From the IMG/VR virus record IMGVR_UViG_3300003410_000471, positions 1 to 54,007 of that record: a stretch of 54,007 bases of DNA; one strand, 5' to 3'. A program made the position numbers and the translations under genes. Of this stretch, positions 25,201 to 37,200 are shown in pieces. Each line of letters opens with the position of its first letter. Position 1 is the first letter of the stretch. This DNA is from a virus. Under the pieces are notes generated by a model. That model did not search any database, was not told the origin of the DNA, and saw only the letters and a list, made by a program, of their open reading frames with translations.

Positions 25201-28200
25201 TTGATACTAGTTATAGATCCATAACCTAAATACGCTTTAGCAGTTGCTCCGGTGCCGCCTCCGCCTACTAATGTAATAATCGGTTCAAATGTAAATCCTG
25301 AGCCACCGTCTCCGATTTTGATTTCTGTTATTTGATAGCCGATATTGTCTTTCCAATGTTTGCGAGGGTACGTTGTAGTATCTAAATTTTCATCAACTAT
25401 TTCACCGTTAACTATTTTTGCGTTACTAGCTTCGATTGTTTTAGAAGTTTTATTGTATACTGGAGAAAGATCAAAGTCACTAATACTGCTATTTGTAGGA
25501 TCAATAGCATTATATTCGCTAACAAACTCTCTAATCTTTGTCGAATACGGTTTAAATTCTTCTACAAAATCTTGATAGCTTTGTAAATTATCATTATTAA
25601 ATGTTATGTCTTGCTTACTCAACGATTCTCTGTTATGTGTTGCTTTTACAAAACTAGTTTTAAACATCCAATCTACAGATTGCTGCTCTGCCATTACATA
25701 ACGTAATGCAGCTATAAATAATTGATTATACTCTGTTTCTAAATCTCCAACAAAAATATTATCTCTAATAGTTTCAAGTATGATTCTTATTTCTATACTA
25801 GGAGTATTATCATAAAAATTACTATCAAAACTTCTGTTGTCAAAACCTACAGTGTTTTTACCATAGTCATACAAGGTATCATTAAATTGTATTGTACCGT
25901 TTTGTCTGCCAATAACATCGTAGTTAATTGTATAATCTTCACTATCTTGATCATCTATTTTTTGCAACAATAGCCAGCCGCCGCTACCTACTGTTTCAAT
26001 TTTGACAATATCGCCAATATTATTTTGTAGACTAGGCAGTTCATAAGACCCTTGAATTATATCATTAATATTAGTAAATTGATTATATCCGTCTGCAAAC
26101 CAATCTGTATATCTCCAATAAGATTCTACATTATAACTTTGTAATTTTCTTCTATACCATTCCTTACCGTCCCACGAGTACAACGCCCACTTGTCTTGTA
26201 TAGTTTCATCTGCATTTACTAATACTGTAAATGGGCGAACAGTTATTGTAGTATTACTATTATAACCTTCTCCTGTATTAGTAAGTTGCACATCGATTAT
26301 TTGTCCTAAATTATTAATTTCAATATCGAAATCAACGTTTGAACCAGTGCCATTAACTTTGAAACTAGGAGCAACTTTGTAGCCTCTGCCAGGATCTGTG
26401 ATATTAATTCTAGAAATACGACCATTAATTACTACAGGTGTTAGTATTGCAGGAACAATTTTATTTGTACTTACAAATGCAAGTTCTGAGAATGTATCAA
26501 TTGTTAAGTCGTACTCTCTAGAAATTTCTGTAGGCGCTGCATCTAGCTGTGTTAGTGCAGATATGTCGTATTCGTCAACTACTAAAGTTTCTAACAATTT
26601 TAGGTTTATTCTTTCAATTGTCTGCTTTAGTGCTTCAAAGCGGTTAACAAACATGCTCTGTCTTGGACGATTTTGTACGCCGTAACGATTTTTAACAGTA
26701 ATAGTAGGATCTGGTACAATTCTGTTGTTGTCGTCAAAACCAATTAAACTATCAAACCATTTGCGCTCGATATCAGGATCAGGTTTGCTTGTCTTTAATC
26801 CATCTGATATTAATTTGTATTGACTATGAACATTTTGAGTTTTCTTTGGACCCGTTGAATATTTAATGTTTAGTACTAAGTCGTCGTTGTCGACAAATGT
26901 ATCAAAATTGTTAAGCACAAACTTATTGTTAGAAAGTAGACTCAAGAATGGATATCCTTGAGTTCTTGGATTTTCTATAAGAGCAGCAATATCTCTAATG
27001 CTTAACCTTCTGTTTTCCATTACAGGAACAGTAACTTTGTTAACTACCCAGAAGTAATATTTGTTGCTAAATGTTTTGCTTACTTCATCGTATATAATTT
27101 TGGTAGAATATCTAGTATCGCCAAACAAACTTGTTCCGCTAATTTTAGATACAATTCCACTAGGTGTATCTGCAATACTATCCCAGATACTAGGAATATA
27201 ATTACTTTCAACCCATTCATAAACGTCAATTCTTGATCCAGGCACTAGCTTATTCCAATTATTTTTTTGGAATGTTGTAGATCCTTGATACGCATGTGTA
27301 AATTTAGCAGTTCCAATATTCCACCAAACTTGTCCTGTATGTTTATCTGTCCAAGCTCTGTTTGGATCAACTGAACTGTCCGATGTATTTCCTGTATTAT
27401 ATACTGCTGGATCGAAAGAAGTTTTAAATGTAATTTCTTGATCTGCTGGGCCTGCTATTTTTCCTTGTACTGGATCAATATAATCAATATAACTTACAAG
27501 TTTATTCTCACGCTTGTTATATAAAAATGCTCCTCTAATGTTATCTACATCTACTGGAGTTATTCCTTCACTTATAACGTTCCATGCAAATGTATTTGCA
27601 TTTTTTCTAAAGTCGAGTAATGTTCCTTTATTTTCGTTGCTTACTTGGTCTGGCATTCCGATGTAAACGTGGTTGCCGTTAGCATAAACGTTTTCGCCGA
27701 ATGTTGTTTGTGTTAGTGGGTATACAAACTGCTCTGAGTATATTAAGTTTTCGTTAACAGTTTCGTAAACGTAAACAACACCTTTGTCTAGTTTAATGTT
27801 TCTAAAGTTTGTAAATTCGTTATCAAACGTAGTTGCGGTTTCTTCAGTGTCAGCATATACTGCAACGTCAAACGTAGTTGGAATTGTTTGATCGCCGTTT
27901 AAACTCGACACTACCAAGTTGTCTGCGCCAAAATCTAATCCAAATCCAAAGCCTTCGCTTTCTTCGTTGTTAGGCGGTGTTAGTGTTTGTGTCAGTACAA
28001 ATACACCGTCCGTTTGTGTGTAGACATATACAACACCTTGATTAATTTTATTAGTATCTACTAACATTGAACTAATTGCAATCTGTGTTCCCGCAGGATT
28101 TATTGCAACTTTGTCTGCCCAGCCTGTGACATTATCAGGAGCAGATATTATTTGGTCTATTTGGAACTGATCACCAACTGCACGATAAATTGCTATTTTG

Positions 28201-31200
28201 GTGTCTGTTGTACTATCTGTTTGTACTTGCTTAGTAGTTACAACTAATACTTGCGAATCTTCGCTTATGCTAAAACTTTTACTAAACTCGATTAAATTGT
28301 CAATCGGATCAAAGACTTCTTCATTATAAAATCTAGTGGATGTTAAGTTTGGCAAGTAACCTAAATAATCAATATTTGTACTTATTGACTCCCATAAATC
28401 ATTTGTATCGGAAGGCTCAGTGGCTCCTATTGATATGTTTGTTAGTGCTTTCCAAAGTTTATTGTTTCTTGAAACAATACTACCCAATCTGTAAGAATAT
28501 GTATTATCAAATTCACCACGATAATTAGAATCTTTTCCGTGTTTCCAACTAATTTTATCCCAATAAATCGGATCTAGTATAACATTTTGTGCGTTGCTAG
28601 TTGCTTTGCGGCAAATATAGTAATCATCCCTATATATTACAATGTCGCCGATTTGATAAGAGGTTAATTTATATTCGCCTTTAAAGCTATCTGTAGACTT
28701 AGTACCATGACGGAAAATTTCGATTGCACCAGGATGCGTTCTTCTAAGATTGTCCGGGCCTATATCAGCAATACTGTCACTGCCTACTAATAACGTGTAA
28801 TAGTTTCCTGTTTGTGTAATAGAAACTTTGGAGCCAAAATATCTATTCGGAGCTCTGTATTCAGAAACAAATAGATTTTGGAATCTATAACTACCGTCAG
28901 GCAATTTTCTATAAATTGCAACAGCGCCTTCATTTGTTAGTGCAGGACTTGTTCCAAATTTATCAGCAGGAATGTGATAAATTTGTGTATAGTCTTTATT
29001 TAAACTATACGGAGGATTAGATAGTCTCTGTATTCCAGATTCTGTAGTTTCGTCAAAGAACCAGTATTCTTCATCAAGTATACTCGGATTATCAACTATA
29101 TTAAAATCACTAGTGTTTTCAAATACTAGTAATTTTCCAACTATTTGATTTCCTAATATAATATTATTGTTTATATCTGATACTGTTCCAATTGTACGAT
29201 CAACATCAGTTACGCCGCGCAGTGCAGTATTTGCTGTTCTACGTATTTGATAGCGACCAATATTAGATTGTTCTAGCCATTCTCCTGTTAGCACTTTTAG
29301 GTAAACTCTAACACTGTTAAAATTACGTTTTAAAAACACTACTTCGGCACTACTTGTAGTAATTGTAGTTAATGCTAGGCCACCTTGACCGTCACGCGGT
29401 GTTTGCACATCTTCAATTACATCTCCAACTTGTGGCTCAAATGCAAATCCTGAGAAATCAAATTCAGTTAAGTCGAAATCAATATAACCGTCCCAAATAT
29501 CAACAATTGTTTGTTGCTTGTTTAAGATATCATATGAAAATCCTGCAGATGCAACGTCGATAATTCTATTGTCAAGATTATATAGTCTAAATTCTGTTGT
29601 GTCGCCGATTGTCGAAGTATCACTAAATGTTTTTCCTACTCTAGCTACCCATTTATTACTAAGAATATTTCGTTCAACTCCATCCTGTCCGTCAAAACCA
29701 GACGGATCACCCCTGTATGATAGTTGTTCAATATAACTTGCACGATTTTTTTCAGTTACAAATGTTCCAATAGTACCAACGGTGTTTTGGATATTATAGT
29801 ATGGATTTAATTCGCGTGATGATCCTTGTAGCTTAACATCTGCATATACTAGACCCCTGCCTGTATCATAATAGACACCGTTATTGGAGTAAGAAAAACT
29901 TGTATTAATAAACCAAAATCCGCCGACTGCATCTGTTGTACTATACGTATCTTCTTCTGTATAAAAGCCTACGAAATCCAGTTCATTAATGAACAATTCT
30001 CCTGTAACATCAAATACACCATTTGTATCTTTAACATAAATTACAGCACTGTCTCGACGAGTTCCAACATATGCAACTTCTGCACTTCCTGTGTCTGTTG
30101 TTACAATAGATCCTACTAGGGGTAAAGATATAAATGTTTCGACAAAGAATACGTGATCAATTTTTTCAACAATTACATGGTCTTGGGACAAATAATCTGC
30201 AAATACGTTTTGAGGCGTATCTAATAACCCATCAAAAGGAATATAGTTGTCTAATGTAGGATAAGTGTAACTACGTCTATTCCAAAAAAGATTAATTGTA
30301 TCTCCAGCTGAAGTGCCAAGATACATATCTTTAGGAGCACGAACTAGCAAGTGGTTAACAGTGTTGTTTTCTAGCCCAGGATCGCCGGCAACTAGTAGAT
30401 TTAACGTTGTACTATCTGCATCAGCAGAACTTGCAATATTTACATAAGTGTCAAATGTACTAAAAGGCTGACTAGCAATTTCTGGTAGTACTTCTCTATT
30501 AACTTTCCATAAGCTCTCTCTATAACGTACAATGTCGTTTTTAATATAAGTTGCGTCTGGCTGGAAGTCGAACGTACTTTCATTAGTTACTGCATCAGTT
30601 TTATATGCTAATCGAGTATTAACATCACTAGCTTGCGGAATTCCTACAACCAAGTATTCTCCGTCAGGTGATACAGCAATACTTTTTCCAAAGTCGCTAT
30701 CATTTCGAGTGAATAAATCATCATTATCTATAACAATTTCTTGATCTAACAATAAGTTTGACTGCTCACGTGTTCTTCTATAAACAGACACTTTGCCGTT
30801 AGCGTCGTTTGGTGCGGATACAAAAACATTGTTATTGTTTTTTGTTATTGCAACACTATCACTAAACCCTTGATCTGTACTGTCGTACTCTGATGGATTT
30901 ACTATTGCTTGCGAATTTAAATAAACTGAATTATTTTCTAATACAGCCCATTCGGTTTTATACGTATCTACCCACAGTCTTTGTTTATTATATAAATCCT
31001 GATTTATTGCGTTGTTGATTTCTGATAAATCATCAACTCGGATAGTTCTAAGTGTCGATGCCGTAAACTTTTCATCTTCAAAATTTGAGATGTCATTGTC
31101 TAATGGAACTCTTATACGGACTGTATTTAAATTAATACTATCGATTTCATATAACCCATTTACTGAATACTGAGCTGCTCCACGAATTCCAAGATAATCG

Positions 31201-34200
31201 TTAACAGAAAATAATTCATTTGCCCATTTGTCTAATGTTAATTCTACTAATCGCAAACCGTTTTCTGCTATTTCAGTTATATCAGAATCTAAACTTAGCA
31301 CATTTACATTTGGATTAATTAATTGCATAACTGTCCAATTTTTATTGTCTGTATCAGTTATCCAAATTGTATCACCTAAGCTGATTTGATTAGTGTCAAC
31401 TGCTGCTAGATCAGTCAAACTTCCTACAATAAAATCAACATCGTTTTCGTTTGTATACCCAGATGTTCTAATATATTCACTGGCTATGGTTTTAGTAGGT
31501 AACGGTGCGTGATCATAATCTGCAGGTTTGTCAAATACTTCGTTTGGTAAAATTCTGTAGATCTTATCAAAGTTAGTTGCAGGCAATGTGCTTACAAGCT
31601 CAACTGCTTGAGGTGACTCTTGCATTTTGTCTTGTTGTAAGTTGTACTCAACCTGCTGCACATCATCAACTGCGCCATAACGTCCAACTTGAATTGCCCA
31701 TTCTTCATAAAACTCTAAGTTATCAGCAGTATTGCCAAGTGCATCAAACAATTTAGTAAACACATTCATTGTGCCTTTGTCTGCAATTGCACCTCTGTAG
31801 AATTTAAACTGGCTTACATCATCATTAATAATGTTAGAAAGGTACTGACGCTTTTGATAGCCTATCAAGTTTTGTGCAGCACGTTGCTGGTCAATATCAA
31901 AGCTGTCTGAATCTAAATCATAGAAATCTGTAAATTGTGTAACTCTATAATCAAAGTTAGTCATTAATTGTGATTCAGGCTTTTCACTAAGTCTATACCA
32001 CAGATTATTATTAAATGTTTGTGAACCAGATACATTAGAAGTTGCTACATAATAATATTGTTTGTATTTTACAATATCTCCAATAATATAATCTTTCCAT
32101 TGTGTCCAGTCTGTAAATTTTGCATCGTCATACACAAACCCAGGAATGTTAAGGCCGCCGTTCCAGTTGTCTGATCTATATCCGTTAACACGTATTCTAT
32201 CTTGTCTATATCCAGTTGCTGGATTATATATTGTATCGTTAAAATCAGTTGTGTTGTCTATTAGTACAACATGCTCTTTTTGTACCAAAGGTAACGATAC
32301 ATGATATAGTCCTTCTTCGGTTCCGACTGTTTCTATTCCAAAACTGTTTTGATCTCGTAGTACACTATTAAATTCTGAATCTAAAAATAATCCATCGGCT
32401 TTAAAAATATTATATCCGTAGAAATCATCTTTAATGTTGTCTACAATGTAATAATCTTTGTTAAATTCTATTAAATTTGAAGCAGGACTTAACGAAATAA
32501 GAGATTTTTCTGCCCATCCTTGTGTTGTCCAGAATAAAAACTCTTTTGCACTTTGGCTCCAGTTTTCAACTGTATTGGACCCATCAATTACATTTTCAAA
32601 CCTAAATCCAATTTCTTGTTGTCTTAAACTATAACCTAATAAAAAGTCAACTACTTCTTGGGCTGAATTAAGTTTACTTCCGTATTGCAATCGGTCAAGT
32701 TTTGTAGTTTTAAAGTTTTTCTTAAATTCTGCTGTTCTGCCACCTGTTAAAGGAAGTTGTGGCAACTTAATAATATTGTTAGTATCAAATGTGTTGCTGC
32801 TAGTAAAAGAGTCAATAACTCGATAATAAGAATTATTATGTAGTATTACTTCTCCACTTATAAAAGAAGTATTAGGATTCCAAGAAACAGTTTTCTCTGA
32901 TATTCCGCCTACAGTTACAACTGATTTTGACGATCCTTGTTGCGGACTGTAATACTCAAAGTAAGGCTTTTCTAAATTGTAACCTCGTAACACATATCCT
33001 ATTTCAGCTCTTTCTACAATTACCCCACTATAAATTGCCAACTCAGAAGGGCTGCTGGTATTTAAAAATACTTGATAATTTTCTTGAGGTACAAATATAC
33101 CGTCTTGTGTAAGATTTTGTGTCGGAGATCTGCTATCTAATATTAAATTAAATTTTTCTTTGCTAGTAAATCCTGCAATTTTAATTCCAATCTGATTGGT
33201 TATTGAAGCAAGGTCATCTGCATAATCTTGATACACTGTAAGTATATCACTAGCTACTAAGTTATAGATATAATTTACCAAACCAGAAGTCATAGTTCTA
33301 GTTTCTGATTGAATAGTGTTCGGTAGTTTTAAATCTTTAATAACAATCGGCTTGTTTGTTTCAATGTCTGTCCATTGATTTGTTAAATTTTTAGAAATTC
33401 TAGAAATATCAAACCCTAAACTCATTGTTTTTGCAGGTTTATTTAATAATAGTGCTGCTAGTACAGAAAACGGATATTCAGCGCTTCGACGCCACGCATT
33501 TTCAACAGGTGAATAATCGCCAAATTTAAAGTTATTGGTTGCATTTCTTATGTTAAAGTTTTCAGCAATGCCGATATCTAATGGCGATAATAGTTTACCA
33601 TTACTATTAACAGGAATAAAACTAGTTAACCCGGGACGAGAATACTTTAGATCAATACGTGTATTTTTAGGGTCTGAAATACGACCTTCTTCTAGATCCT
33701 TCCATAAAACTAAATTATCTCCTGTATAAGGAGCAGGCCCGTATACTTCATTCCACCAATCAGGCTTAGATGTTAATCCTAGCATTTCCCAAGGGTGACT
33801 GTGAGGCCTATCAGTATCAAATAATCTTACAAAAACGCCCCGCCAAAAACCTGGATTGGCATTGTTGTTGGGTGACGACGTAGATGAATAATTAAAAGTC
33901 CAATTATTATTTCTATTATAAAAAGTATTTTCAGTATAAGTTTGATTATTTAGGTTATTTTGTAACCACTTATGAAATTCACTTAATAGTGTGTTATCAA
34001 TTTCTGTTTTTGTAAATTCATTGGTTCTAAAATCGCCGCCAATAAACTCGTTAATGTCTAATCTATCAGTTGAATATTCTGCTTTAATGTTATTGAATAT
34101 TCTTTTTTCAAACTCTAATAATAATTCATCTCTAAAGTCTTTATATGCTCTAATATAACTGCCATCGTGACCTCTAATAAATGCAACTCCAATTGGGTAC

Positions 34201-37200
34201 TCGGTAATTTCAATATTATCGTTTCCAGCAATAGTTGCATCTAATGTAGGTATATAAAATAGCTTGTTCATTCCTACAAAGGAATAAGATTTAGACAAGT
34301 TAGCCAAACCTGCTGCACTTTTAGTTGTATAAACAGGGTAAAACCACCCTCTTTTTCCAGTTGACTCGTCTTCTCCGTAAATTTTGAAAGGACCAGAAGA
34401 AACTGGTTCTTCTGCAAGTACAGTATCGTCAATTGTTAACTCGGGATAATACTTTGGGTATAGACCTAATTTTGTGGGAGTCGGAGGAATAAAACTACCG
34501 TCAGAATTTTCATATTCGAATATTTCAATTAAGTCATTTTCAGTTTGGCCTGCATCGATTGAAATATAACCAGGTATATCAAAATTATAATCTTTATTGT
34601 AAGTTAGCTGGACATTGTTTAAGTAAACTATTACACTTTTAACACTCAATTTACTTAAATTAAAATTAGTACTTAACGGGTAATCTGTTACTCTAGAATC
34701 TAAAACAGTGTATTCAATCTTGTTAGATGATCCAAAAGGAATCATATCAGAAAAGTAAAATGGTTGAGATTTTAGTTTTCCTGCATTAATTTCTTTTAAA
34801 ATTTTGTCAACGTGCTCTTTAGTAAGACCATCAAATCCTAGTGTTGTTGCAACATCAATAAACGTCTTTTTAAATCTTGAATATTCTTTTTTAGAATACT
34901 GCAAAGCTTTAATAATATTATAATTTTTATTAGTTATATGATACAGCGGCAAATTGATCGGACCACTATGTTTGACAAACCTCTTACCGTAACGATCTAA
35001 ATCTCCTAAATCACGGAGGTTACTAGATCCTAAATATGTGCCTGTATATCCGGGCACATCTTCTAGCATACTATCAACATGATCGATTACTTCGCCTAAA
35101 GTAAATTGATTAACGTCATCATTTAATGGATTGCGTTCTAAATTATAAGGAAATTCATAATATCCATTATTATTTTTAATACTGTTTGAAGTTGTTTTAA
35201 TTTTAATAATATCGTCGGCTATCAAATCTTTTACAAACTTAATAATTGCATTTGAAGAAGATTTATCAATTATATAATCATCATCAAGTAATTGTAACTT
35301 ATGATTAACGTAAACAACAGTTTTTAAATCACTAATACTGCTTGAATTTTCATAGACGTCGATTTCAAAATCGTTAGTCTGCACAGTAGTAGCAGCATAT
35401 TCTCTTATAACTTTTTGTTTGCTAATAGTTGGAGTTCGACTAAAGCCATTTTCATAAGTAAAATTAGTAAGAGAAGTATATTTTTTCAAATATCCGCTGT
35501 CTATTTTTTGAGTTAATAGTTCAGTATCTGTTTGATATGTAAAAGTATCGTTTAATAAATTAAAATCAAACGTAATATCGCCTGAATTATCAATTGACTT
35601 ATAACTTAAAGGAAATCCTAATTCAGTATCATCGATGCCATCGCCTTGTGCATATGAAAACAGCTTAGTGCCTTTAAACGTCGACGACCCGTAGTATGTT
35701 TCGTCATTGAAACTATTACCATTTACATCACATACATCAAACATAGGCGACTGGTTAGTTTCTGTTTTTTCTTGAGCAGCAAGCCATTGACCTTTATGAT
35801 AATGATAACTTTTGCCTGCGTTTTTTACACCTTGTGTAACTAATACAGTTTCAAGATCAATTGGCATAGTATCTTCAGTTTCAATTAAACTAATTTGTCT
35901 ATTATTTCCAATATTAATAAATTTAACTTGATAAATTTTTCCGTTTACTAAAATATCTGTATCTGCTGTAAACAAAATGCGCATATTTTCTGCTAGATTA
36001 ATGCCATCGATATTATAACCAATTTTTCCTTCGATAGTAGAAAATACATCAGTTGTAAACGTATCAATTAAGTCAATGTCTTTTTTAGCAATTGCACCAA
36101 AATTCTCTAGTTTTAATCCTGCTTCAAATTCGATGATAGGACGTTTAGCACGAGCCAATTCGTCAACATTTCTAGGCAAATTATTAAATTCAAAACTTTT
36201 TAAAATTACATCTTTATGATGCCATCTATTGTAACGACTCCATGCATTTCTATCAGGCGTTGCACGGTTGATAACAACATAGTCTTTTTCAGTAGCATAA
36301 GAGCTAGCATCAGAAAACGGTAATGTATCAAAGTTATCAGAGTCAAACGCTATCTGTTTGTTATCACTGTATGCTGCTGGAATTATTAAATCTAAGTCTC
36401 GTATTAACTTAATTTTGTCGCCGACGCCTTCAACATACCAATCACTATTTGCATAAATTTCCGGAGTTACATCGCCTTGAAACTTAATTTTCATACCGTT
36501 AGACAGGCTAACATTATTAGAACTTGTATATGTCTTTTTACCTAAAATTTCTTCTTCAACATTTAAGAATGTGTTTTCTTCAACATCGTAAATTCTAATT
36601 TGGCCACTAGTATCAACTGCATTTTTACTAATGTAATACAATTTGTCAGGAGCATTGACTGGTATTGTGAATTCTATAGTACCTTTTTCAATATAAGCAA
36701 TAGCAACTTCTTCGCCTTCTTCACCTAATTTACGTATGCCATCAGGATAAAGTGTAGATACGTTTTCGTCATCTTCAAATGTTACGCTACCTCCACTAGG
36801 AAGTATAATAAAATCTCCTTGGTCGTATTCATTACCATATAGTGATGCACCAAATAGACCGTCGCCTCGCAACCCTTCTGTGCCTGCTGTTAATATAGCA
36901 GTGCCAGGTGTAAATGTTCTACTAATTGCAATAGCCATTGGATGTCCGGGAGCATCAATTTCAAAACGGTATGTTTGTCCTCGATATAGTTTTAAATTAG
37001 GATTTCGTGTTAGTCCATCATTAAACACATAAGAAATATTATCGCCCTGATCTTCAGTAGTAACTGTGTACGTACTTACTATTTCTCTGCTTTGACCTTG
37101 TACAGAAATACTAATTGGGCCGTTTGGTAGCCAATAATATTCACGGAAGTTTACAAATTTATCCCAATCAATATTTGGGTTCCATGCATATGTTTCTTGA

